Shown here piece after piece: positions 1-6,012 of a DNA stretch of 8,574 bases; the first letter of the stretch is position 1, and each line of letters begins with the position of its first letter. The DNA is from an uncultured Halomicronema sp. GTDB taxonomy: Bacteria > Cyanobacteriota > Cyanobacteriia > Phormidesmidales > Phormidesmidaceae. Position numbers and translations under genes: made by a program. Where the stretch lies: NCBI GenBank assembly GCA_937897665.1, contig CALCPB010000261.1:1-8574 (forward strand), in the 5' to 3' direction. The notes below the pieces were generated by a model. It had not been told where the DNA came from, did not search any database, and saw only the letters and a list, made by a program, of their open reading frames with translations.

Positions 1-189
1 ATTTGCTAAGGTAGTGTCCGGCAAAATCACCAATCCGTCATCGCATTTAATGGGGTCTAGCGTTTTCCAGATCCGATGCAGTTCAACACCGGGAAGCGTA
101 CTAAAAACTTGCTGGGGTCCGATCATATCCAGTGAGGTCATGCCGGGATAAAAGACCAAGCCAATAGTGTATTTTGGAGAGTCAGTCAT
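1..189 (-). CDS. DJ-1/PfpI-family protein (isonitrile hydratase-like), N-terminal part only
   Basis: The minus strand reads 63 codons from the ATG at 187-189 and stays open to the window edge, so the rest of the gene lies outside. The start is MTDSPKYTIGLVFYPGMTSL, followed by DMIGPQQVF and, near the edge, LVILPDTTLAN. The opening beta strand with FPG/YPGMT, then a D..GP..VF helix, is typical of class I glutamine amidotransferase-like proteins of the DJ-1/PfpI family, especially the subgroup annotated as isonitrile hydratase or ThiJ/PfpI. The catalytic cysteine (nucleophile elbow) would lie beyond the edge, so activity cannot be judged. No strong ribosome binding site precedes the ATG; an AGGAG lies too far upstream to serve it. 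The gene is divergent from a decayed regulator gene, which may once have controlled it (inference). Confidence 0.72.
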   Translation of the reverse strand, partial: MTDSPKYTIGLVFYPGMTSLDMIGPQQVFSTLPGVELHRIWKTLDPIKCDDGLVILPDTTLAN

Positions 190-286
190 GAATTAATCTC
201 GTGGTAACTGTAATTGAATCTCCTCTTAACACTAGAAGCAGCAACCAACCTGGCATAGTCCTCGATCGAGTACTCTTTTCATCACT

Positions 287-633
287 ATGGCGATTCTTCT
301 GAAGCTTTTATTTGAGGAAATTCCTCAGGCAACGAATGAAGATAGCTTGCGATCGTACCTGGCACCAAACCTAGGTAAGTACTTTGCTGCTAAGCGATCG
401 TTTTATTCTTCGGCCAGCTTATAGCCGAGCAAAAGCTTCAACCTGTTCTAAACCTCGCCCTATCCCTAGAACATAATCCTGCAGCGCGTTATATCGCCGA
501 ACGCCATACTCCTGTTCATAAAGAAATGGTGACTACACCCAAGGCTTGGCAATTAATCTGTCCGCGCCCAGATCATTGGCACGTGATGGCAGGACCGATC
601 GTTAGCTAGAGCGATGGCGAGTTCATGATTTAG
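287..633 (+). pseudogene. Decayed LuxR-type transcriptional regulator, N-terminal sensor region only
   Basis: Two reading frames together resemble the N-terminal domain of a cyanobacterial LuxR-family regulator. The first frame runs from the ATG at 287 to a TAG at 422-424 and gives MAILLKLLFEEIPQATNEDS and LAPNLGKYFAAKR. The match then moves to another frame from about 427: NPAARYIAERHTPVHKEMV and CPRPDHWHVMAGPIVS, ending at a TAG at 607-609. Past that stop the same frame still gives SDGEFMI, as expected for the strand after GPIV, until a TAG at 631-633. The region between the two blocks looks shortened, and the C-terminal LuxR helix-turn-helix is absent; the next gene ends at 630 on the other strand. 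The family call rests on remembered sequence resemblance, not a search. The frameshift, stops and missing DNA-binding domain make a working product unlikely. Confidence 0.62.
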
Positions 634-1505
634 CTGTCAAGATTCAACAATGTATGGGGATTTTCGAAAGAATGCTGAGACAGCATTTGTTCATCGTATA
701 AGAAATAGATACTCCCCTCAGATGAATCTTCAATGTCGAGATTATGGCCATCAAACTGAGCAAGAAGTCTCAGATTCCGAGCAAAATTCAGCATCTTTTC
801 TGTAGCTTCAGCATTGCCCTCATCAAAATCTGACTCCGAAAGATGGTGGGCGGCGAAGTAAATCAGTCTGTGTGGATCTTGTTGACCTCGATGGGGATAC
901 CCGCCTATTTGATAGTCATCCCTTGGCAAATCAAAGAAATCACTCATTTCGGATTGGAGATCTCTGTAAGCATCTATTTCATCTTCAGAAAAGTTGAGCA
1001 GCGGCAAGTAAATACTGTCGTAGTGATAAGCATAGGGCAACGAGGGAAAAGCGATCAGGCGGGCTCGCCATGTTGTTTCAATGAAATCGAAAACGAAACT
1101 CAGATCATCGCTTTCATCTTCTTCAGGAAGCTCCAATACAGTTAGCTCAGAGCTAGGAAAGTAGAAGGCTTTTCCATGTCCATAACTGCCATTAATGCCT
1201 TCATGAAACCAGAAAGAGAGTAGTCCATTACTGGGCAAGCCTAAATCATAGGTGGTTCTCACATCTTCTAGATTAATCTGACCGAGAAAACCAAACACCA
1301 TACCATCACTTTTTGGCCAAGCGAAGGTAGATGGCACATGCGGCATTCCCCAAAGCTTTGTAGCCCCAAGGGGGATATTATCTTCGTCTGCAGCTTCTGG
1401 AATTAAAGCGATCGCCGGACGCACCAGCGCCATGATTTGATCTTGAACTACGCTCAAGCCATATTCACTAATTTTCTGCTCTAGCTTCCTCAGCTTTTCT
1501 TGCAT
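630..1505 (-). CDS. DUF1963 (YwqG-like) protein, 291 aa
   Basis: This is a complete, probably cytosolic protein with no signal peptide or membrane segment. The DUF1963/YwqG hallmarks appear in order: the entry motif LGATKLWGMPHVPSTFAWP (residues 46-64), FLGQINLED (73-81), a LLSFWFHE strand (95-102), the IGGYPHRGQQDP turn (200-211), LLAQFDGHN (247-255) and a closing GSIYFLYDEQ strand (264-273). Length fits the family, which is usually about 250-300 residues. The biochemical role of the family is not established, and I assign none. The N-terminal 30 residues form a charged helix. The ATG at 1503-1505 is the first in frame and has only a weak AAGAAC purine stretch upstream. A consensus-like promoter sits 29-57 bp upstream. 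The stop overlaps the remains of the opposing regulator pseudogene, so the two are tightly packed tail to tail. Confidence 0.82.
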   Translation of the reverse strand: MQEKLRKLEQKISEYGLSVVQDQIMALVRPAIALIPEAADEDNIPLGATKLWGMPHVPSTFAWPKSDGMVFGFLGQINLEDVRTTYDLGLPSNGLLSFWFHEGINGSYGHGKAFYFPSSELTVLELPEEDESDDLSFVFDFIETTWRARLIAFPSLPYAYHYDSIYLPLLNFSEDEIDAYRDLQSEMSDFFDLPRDDYQIGGYPHRGQQDPHRLIYFAAHHLSESDFDEGNAEATEKMLNFARNLRLLAQFDGHNLDIEDSSEGSIYFLYDEQMLSQHSFENPHTLLNLDS

Positions 1506-1533
1506 TGTTCTTGCTATCTAGAAATAGCAATTA

Positions 1534-1562
1534 CCATTAAATATAGAACTTTTAAATGTCAA
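1534..1562 (-). promoter_or_regulatory. Probable sigma-70-type promoter of the DUF1963 gene
   Basis: On the minus strand a perfect TTGACA (plus 1557-1562) is followed after 17 bp by TAATGG (plus 1534-1539). A second possible -10, TATTTA (1538-1543), is spaced only 13 bp. The surroundings are AT-rich. Transcription would begin near 1527 and leave a 5' leader of about 22 nt before the ATG at 1505. The -35 is strong and the -10 is weak, so the assignment is tentative. Confidence 0.45.
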
Positions 1563-1572
1563 TCATTGATTG
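1560..1572. promoter_or_regulatory. 13-bp palindrome overlapping the -35 box, possible operator
   Basis: CAATCA-T-TGATTG is an inverted repeat with 6-bp arms and a single central base. It shares bases 1560-1562 with the -35 hexamer of the DUF1963 promoter. A site in this position would suit a dimeric repressor, but I do not recognise it as the target of a known cyanobacterial regulator. A 13-bp palindrome in AT-rich DNA can also arise by chance. Confidence 0.3.
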
Positions 1573-1712
1573 CCTTTGTCGCATAACGATCCATATTAAC
1601 GTCAGATTTCCTCCCAATTATGGCAGTTGAGTTTTATCCGTTGCCTCTATCCGTTTTATTAAAGGCATCTACGTAGGGAAACGCATTTAAAGAATGCCCC
1701 TATGAATCCGAT

Positions 1713-1760
1713 AATGACTTCGCTTAACCAAACTCATCAAGAGATTTAAGCGAAGTCATT
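1713..1760. repeat. Perfect 15-bp inverted repeat downstream of acs; candidate stem-loop terminator
   Basis: The left arm AATGACTTCGCTTAA (1713-1727) and right arm TTAAGCGAAGTCATT (1746-1760) are exact reverse complements around an 18-base loop. The loop itself can add a CTC/GAG pairing (1733-1735 with 1741-1743). It lies 37 bp past the acs stop on the minus strand, so it could end or stabilise the acs transcript. The stem is only one-third GC and no T-run follows on either strand, so it is not a textbook intrinsic terminator. A remnant of a small inverted-repeat element is the alternative; I see no target-site duplication. Confidence 0.7.
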
Positions 1761-1797
1761 TCGCAAGCGATATGAAAGGAAGAAAACTCGTTGTTGC

Positions 1798-3768
1798 TTA
1801 AGCCCCTTCGCGGAGTTTATCAAGCACACTTTGGTCTTCCATGGTGGTGGCATCACCGACGATATCTTCGCCACTAGCAAGGTTGCGGAGAAAGCGGCGA
1901 ATGATTTTGCCCGATCGCGTCTTGGGCAACGAGTCCGCAAAGCGAATATCAGCCGGGCGAGCGATCGCGCCAATCTCTTTGACGACGTGCTGCTTGAGTT
2001 CGCCCTTGAGGGTGTCGCTGGATTCTTGGCGACCCTCAAGGGTGACAAAAGCAAAGACCTCTTCGCCCGTAATGTCATTCTTGCGACCGACGACGGCGGC
2101 TTCGGCGACGGCGGGGTGCGAGACCAGCGCCGACTCAATTTCCATCGTGCCCAAGCGGTGACCCGAGACACTGAGCACATCATCCACCCGGCCCATCACC
2201 CAAAAGTAGCCGTCTTCATCTCGACGTGCCCCATCCCCAGCAAAGTAGAGGTACTGACCGTCTTTGGGGGCGATGTGCTCCCAATAGGTGCGGCGGAAGC
2301 GATCGTCGTCGCCATAAACCGTGCGCATCATGCTCGGCCAGGGATGCTTGATCACCAGGTAGCCACCCTCGTTATCAGCGGCAGGATTGCCCTCTAAATC
2401 CACCACATCGACGAGAATGCCGGGGAACGGCTTAGTAGCAGAGCCTGGTTTGGTCGGCGTGGCACCGGGGAGTGGGGTCAACATAAAACCGCCGGTCTCG
2501 GTTTGCCACCAGGTATCGACAATCGGGCAGTTGCCGCCACCAATGATTTGCTGATACCACACCCACGCTTCGGGGTTGATCGGTTCGCCCACGGTGCCCA
2601 AAATGCGCAGTGAGGACAAATCACGGGCTTTGGGCTCATGCTCGCCCATTTTCATAAAGGCGCGGATGGCAGTGGGAGCCGTGTAGAAAATATTGACGCC
2701 GTATTTTTCCACCACGTCCCAAAAGCAACCTGGGTTAGAGGGGCGCGGCACCCCTTCGTACATCAGGCTAGTGGCACCGTTGGAAAGAGGGCCATAGACA
2801 ATGTAGCTGTGGCCAGTAATCCAACCCACGTCGGCGGTGCACCAATACACGTCGGTATCGTTGTGGTCAAAGGTCCACTGATAGGTCATGTGGGTGTAGA
2901 GGTTGTAGCCACCCGTCGTGTGGACGACGCCCTTGGGCTTGCCGGTGGTGCCGCTGGTGTAGAGGATAAACAGCATATCCTCGGCATCCATTTCTTCGGC
3001 GGGGCAGTGGCCGGAGGCATTGATTTGCAAGTCATGCCACCAATGGTCGCGGCCCGGCAGCATGGGAATCGTCTCTTTTGTGCGCTGGACGACGAGCACG
3101 TTTTCGACGCTGGGGGCGGCATTGTTAGCGAGCGCCTGATCGACCGCCGATTTGAGCGGAATCACCTTGTCTTTACGGAAGCCACCGTCAGCGGTGATCA
3201 CCGCTTTGGCTTGGGCATCGTTGAGGCGATCGCGCAGCGCATCGGCACTAAAGCCGCCAAAGATTACGGTGTGGGGCGCACCAATACGCGCACAGGCCAG
3301 CATCGCGATCGCCGCTTCTGGAATCATCGGCATATAAAGACCGACGCGATCGCCCTTGTGCACGCCTAGATCTTTAAGCACATTGGCCATCTGGCAGACT
3401 TCGCGATGCAGCTCGGCGTAGGTTAGGGTGCGCGAGTCGCCGGGTTCCCCTTCCCAGATGAGGGCCGCTTTATTGCGTCGCCAGGTAGTGAGGTGGCGAT
3501 CTAAACAGTTGTAGGAAATATTGAGCTTGCCACCGCTAAACCATTTAGCAAAGGGGGGCTGCCAGTCCAGCACGGTATCCCATTTTTTGAACCAGTGCAG
3601 TTCGGTTTCTGCCAGCTCGGCCCAAAAGGCAGCCGGGTCGGCAGCAGCTTTATCGTAGAGTTCTTGATACTCAGCCATGCTTTTGATGCGAGCATGGGCG
3701 GCAAAGTCGGCGGGCGGCTCAAACAGGCGCTTTTCGTTGAGGATGGATTCAATCGTCGGTTGAGACAT
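1798..3768 (-). CDS. acs: Acetyl-CoA synthetase (AMP-forming), 656 aa
   Basis: The enzyme activates acetate with ATP to acetyl-AMP and then forms acetyl-CoA; it is cytosolic. It is a full-length ANL-superfamily protein of the usual Acs length (about 650). An N-terminal Acs region (about 1-85) precedes the AMP-binding domain. Visible motifs are the P-loop [11 protein letters not shown] (270-280), the acetate/adenylate-site motif TWWQTETGG (419-427), AGDGARRD with the ribose-binding aspartate (510-517) and the hinge GRVDD (526-530). The C-terminal [11 protein letters not shown] (615-625) carries the catalytic lysine K621, the residue that protein acetylases modify in bacterial Acs. The tryptophan pair in WWQTE fits acetate rather than longer acyl substrates. 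The start gives [10 protein letters not shown]; no ribosome binding site precedes it, which is common in cyanobacteria. It is transcribed alone, divergent from hetZ. Confidence 0.97.
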   Translation of the reverse strand: MSQPTIESILNEKRLFEPPADFAAHARIKSMAEYQELYDKAAADPAAFWAELAETELHWFKKWDTVLDWQPPFAKWFSGGKLNISYNCLDRHLTTWRRNKAALIWEGEPGDSRTLTYAELHREVCQMANVLKDLGVHKGDRVGLYMPMIPEAAIAMLACARIGAPHTVIFGGFSADALRDRLNDAQAKAVITADGGFRKDKVIPLKSAVDQALANNAAPSVENVLVVQRTKETIPMLPGRDHWWHDLQINASGHCPAEEMDAEDMLFILYTSGTTGKPKGVVHTTGGYNLYTHMTYQWTFDHNDTDVYWCTADVGWITGHSYIVYGPLSNGATSLMYEGVPRPSNPGCFWDVVEKYGVNIFYTAPTAIRAFMKMGEHEPKARDLSSLRILGTVGEPINPEAWVWYQQIIGGGNCPIVDTWWQTETGGFMLTPLPGATPTKPGSATKPFPGILVDVVDLEGNPAADNEGGYLVIKHPWPSMMRTVYGDDDRFRRTYWEHIAPKDGQYLYFAGDGARRDEDGYFWVMGRVDDVLSVSGHRLGTMEIESALVSHPAVAEAAVVGRKNDITGEEVFAFVTLEGRQESSDTLKGELKQHVVKEIGAIARPADIRFADSLPKTRSGKIIRRFLRNLASGEDIVGDATTMEDQSVLDKLREGA

Positions 3769-4321
3769 AGGAGTGATGTGAGACGGCGAAATCTGCAGGC
3801 AGCTGCTGTTTCAGCATCCTGTCTTTCAAACCATACTGTGTTTCTGGGGATGGCAAAGTCAGTCTGTGCAATTTTGTAACTTCGACTGGGCGATCGCCGA
3901 GATTGAGCGCCGCTGCTCTACCGAACTATCGCCCACCGAGCCGGTGGGAGGGTCATTGAATGCTAAATCCTGGGCAAGGCAGCGAATCGCAGGATGCGGA
4001 AATTCACGCCCGTTAATTTCAATTCCGGAAAGAAATCGCCACTCTCTCGACTGTCTACGGCTGGGGCGATCGCCTTCAGCCTCGTTCAACGGTGGCTAAA
4101 AGTCCTGAGAACAGCGGCGAAACTATAGCCCCATCAGCATTTCAGAGAATATCTGTCGAATTTATTGAGCGGAATGGGTACGATCAGAATGTCCACCCAA
4201 CTGGCACAGCCCCAAAGAGTGACACAATCTGGTCTTTTCAGAACCAGGTTGCTGGCTAAAGTAGGGTTACTTCGAGAGTTCACCGTTTGCCCCTGACCGG
4301 GCGATTTCGAGACTCTGTTCC
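3769..4321. other. 553-bp divergent spacer between acs and hetZ
   Basis: No credible gene lies here: the short open frames on either strand show no family resemblance and overlap each other. The stretch must hold the promoters of both acs and hetZ, but I can name neither with confidence. A weak TTTGCC-16-TATGGT pair facing acs is the best I see. It contains two extended HIP1 palindromes, GGCGATCGCC at 3889-3898 and 4065-4074, and a compact 7-bp hairpin. I looked for the HetR-type palindrome (GGGGT..ACCCC) and for NtcA sites (GTA-N8-TAC) and found no good match. Confidence 0.6.
3932..3948. repeat. Compact GC-rich hairpin in the acs-hetZ spacer
   Basis: CCCACCG (3932-3938) and CGGTGGG (3942-3948) are exact reverse complements around a 3-base AGC loop, giving a tight 7-bp stem. 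No T-run follows on either strand. It would lie in a leader if transcription of hetZ began upstream of it, or could be a protein-binding site; its function is unknown. Confidence 0.45.
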
Positions 4322-5656
4322 GTGCACTACCCAATGCTTATGAATCGCTCAATATCGTCTGCTTCTATAACGACCCTCTGCATTCAACCCTCTCACGACG
4401 CCACCAACAATCCGCCCGCTGCCCCCCTGGCAGCCGGTCAGGCTGAGGTGATTACGGTTTCTGACCATCGCCAAGCGGCCAACGTCACGCCGATACCGAC
4501 CGAGCCGCAGCCCTCTGCCGCTTTTATTGAGTGGGTCAAAAACGAATTCAAACGAGAACTGCCCGATAAAGTCAGTAGCCTGTCGCAAGTAGCCACGCGA
4601 TTAGCCAGCGAAGTCGATCGCATCTGTCGCATGAGCCAACGGATTCAGGCATCGGGAGAAGTGCTGCATTGGCAGCGATCGCTGGCTCGGCATCGCATCA
4701 ACAAATGTGTGAAATATTTCCAACTCGGTTCTAATCAGGGTCGGGTGGAACTACACGGAACCCTCAGCGCGATCGCCTATCGCTATATTGCACCCCGGAA
4801 AGCCCAACTCGGGTTTGAGGGCCGTCGCACCCTGCTAGAAGAATTTTTGCAAGGCTTCTATATTGAGGCGCTCAAAGCCTTTCGTCGAGAAAATGCCGTC
4901 GATGCCGACTATTCGCCGCGCACGCGCCTGCAGCTATCGGAATACATGACCTTTTGCGAGCAGTATGCCAAGCGGCGCATCACCATTCCGGGGGCCATCA
5001 ACCAGCAGATTATCGTCTTGCGCGCCCAAACCTTTGCCCGTCGTCAACCCGATGAAACTTCCGTTGATATCGAGCGGGCGATGGATTCGGCCAAGTCCGA
5101 TGAGATGGATGGCCCCAATCGCTCTGCCGCATTGCAGCAGGTGCGAGAGCAGATGGTCACCGATGCGGTTGACCCGGCGGATCAAGTATTGCGAGATCGC
5201 ATTATTCAATCTCTGATTGAGTATCTGGAGCAGCAAGACCAGCATGACTGCATCGATTATTTTGTGCTGCGCCTGCAAGATTTGCCCGCAGCAGAAATTG
5301 ATGAAATCCTCAATCTGTCGTCTCGGCAGCGGGACTACTTACAACAGCGATTTAAGTACCATGTCGAAAAGTTTGCCCAGGTGCACAATTGGCAGCTCGT
5401 CCATCAGTGGTTGGGCATCGATCTAGAGCACAACCTCGGTCTGTCGCTGGAAGAGTGGAGCGGTTTTATTACCTCGCTCGAACCCCAGCAGCAACAGCTG
5501 TTGCAACTCCGACGCGGGCAGATCCAAGCGGGACATTTGGAAATGGATGCGGGCGAGCTGGCGGAACTCTTAGGCTGCACGCCGAAGCGAGTTAACCGCA
5601 TCTGGGGACAAATCCTCAACCTGGCTTGGAAATATCGCAATCAAAAAACCGCCTGA
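4322..5656 (+). CDS. hetZ: HetZ-family regulator, 444 aa
   Basis: This resembles HetZ, a transcriptional regulator needed early in heterocyst differentiation in Anabaena. Family blocks I recognise are YRYIAPRKAQLGFEGR (153-168), EFLQGFYIEALKAFRREN (174-191), RTRLQLSEYMTFCEQYAKRR (200-219) and RQRDYLQQRFKYHVEKFA (335-352), which recalls sigma-factor-like helices. A C-terminal segment, ELAELLGCTPKRVNRIW (412-428), looks like a helix-turn-helix. The protein is longer than Anabaena HetZ (about 400 aa) mainly because of an Ala/Pro-rich, probably disordered N-terminus (about 1-65). The start is uncertain: GTG at 4322, or ATG at 4334 or 4340; none has a clear ribosome binding site. No patU gene follows, unlike the hetZ-patU cluster of heterocyst formers. 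In a non-heterocystous species its role may instead concern filament or cell differentiation (inference). Confidence 0.88.
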   Translation: MHYPMLMNRSISSASITTLCIQPSHDATNNPPAAPLAAGQAEVITVSDHRQAANVTPIPTEPQPSAAFIEWVKNEFKRELPDKVSSLSQVATRLASEVDRICRMSQRIQASGEVLHWQRSLARHRINKCVKYFQLGSNQGRVELHGTLSAIAYRYIAPRKAQLGFEGRRTLLEEFLQGFYIEALKAFRRENAVDADYSPRTRLQLSEYMTFCEQYAKRRITIPGAINQQIIVLRAQTFARRQPDETSVDIERAMDSAKSDEMDGPNRSAALQQVREQMVTDAVDPADQVLRDRIIQSLIEYLEQQDQHDCIDYFVLRLQDLPAAEIDEILNLSSRQRDYLQQRFKYHVEKFAQVHNWQLVHQWLGIDLEHNLGLSLEEWSGFITSLEPQQQQLLQLRRGQIQAGHLEMDAGELAELLGCTPKRVNRIWGQILNLAWKYRNQKTA

Positions 5657-6012
5657 TGCCAGTTTTTCAACTCCCCGTAGTCGAAGGCGGCATGGGACGG
5701 TCAGCATTCGGAATTCGGAATTCGGAATGTCTGCCAAAGCACGACTTCAGTAAGCGGGAGGGCCCGGACCTGACTACAGCTTGCGGCACTAAGCGATACT
5801 TAGCACTGGGGTAACTGTCTCATGGCGCAGTTCAGTTGGGCTCATTGAGTTCAGCATCAGTTCAGCCGCTCGATCTTCAGGGTTTTGAGGCCGTAAGTGA
5901 CTATCGCCCTCAAATCTTTCGTACACTCGCCCAGTTTCATGGAGAAATCGATCGCACCCAAACTGACTCGCTCAGTCACGACAGAACTCAATCGGCCACA
6001 GCCACTGTCGGT
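5657..6012. other. 356-bp convergent spacer between hetZ and recQ
   Basis: No credible gene is present. Both flanking genes end here, so terminators are expected, but no GC-rich stem with a T-run was found. Visible structure includes the heptamer repeat listed separately, a small stem CTAAG-CGATA-CTTAG (5789-5803) bracketed by two GCACT copies, two CAGTTCAG copies (5828-5835 and 5858-5865), and a 5-bp stem TGACT-CGCTC-AGTCA (5964-5978) that could fold at the end of the recQ transcript. Confidence 0.55.
5706..5728. repeat. Three tandem copies of the heptamer ATTCGGA
   Basis: ATTCGGA occurs three times head to tail (5706-5712, 5713-5719, 5720-5726) plus AT of a fourth copy. The repeats create two GAATTC palindromes, and the flanks CATTC/GAATG (5705-5709 and 5725-5729) can pair, so it may also fold into a hairpin. 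Short tandem heptamers (STRR-like) between genes are a known feature of filamentous cyanobacteria. It begins 49 bases after the hetZ stop. Confidence 0.75.

Larger units (their letters stand above)
1506..1797. other. AT-rich spacer between acs and the DUF1963 gene
   Basis: No credible gene is seen in these 292 bases. Besides the promoter and large inverted repeat listed separately, it holds two copies of TATCCGTT (1635-1642 and 1648-1655), an 8-bp palindrome CTACGTAG near 1669-1676, and a small hairpin with 5-bp stem GCATT/AATGC (1683-1697). Its base composition is clearly more AT-rich than the neighbouring acs gene. Confidence 0.6.

Noticed and set aside
261..270. 10-bp palindrome CTCGATCGAG ahead of the regulator pseudogene
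   Set aside because: It resembles the common CGATCG-type words of cyanobacterial DNA and has no clear promoter beside it, so no function is claimed.
1831..2397. 188-aa open frame on the plus strand
   Set aside because: It is antisense to the acs C-terminal region and resembles no known protein.
2638..3369. 243-aa open frame on the plus strand
   Set aside because: It is antisense to the strongly conserved acs gene; its Val/Gly/His-rich translation looks like a shadow of acs codon use.
3859..4099. Two overlapping short open frames on opposite strands (76 and 77 aa) in the acs-hetZ spacer
   Set aside because: They mirror each other, lack a ribosome binding site and show no family resemblance.
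4134..4334. 66-aa minus-strand open frame ahead of hetZ
   Set aside because: The translation is low-information and it overlaps the hetZ start; no support as a gene.
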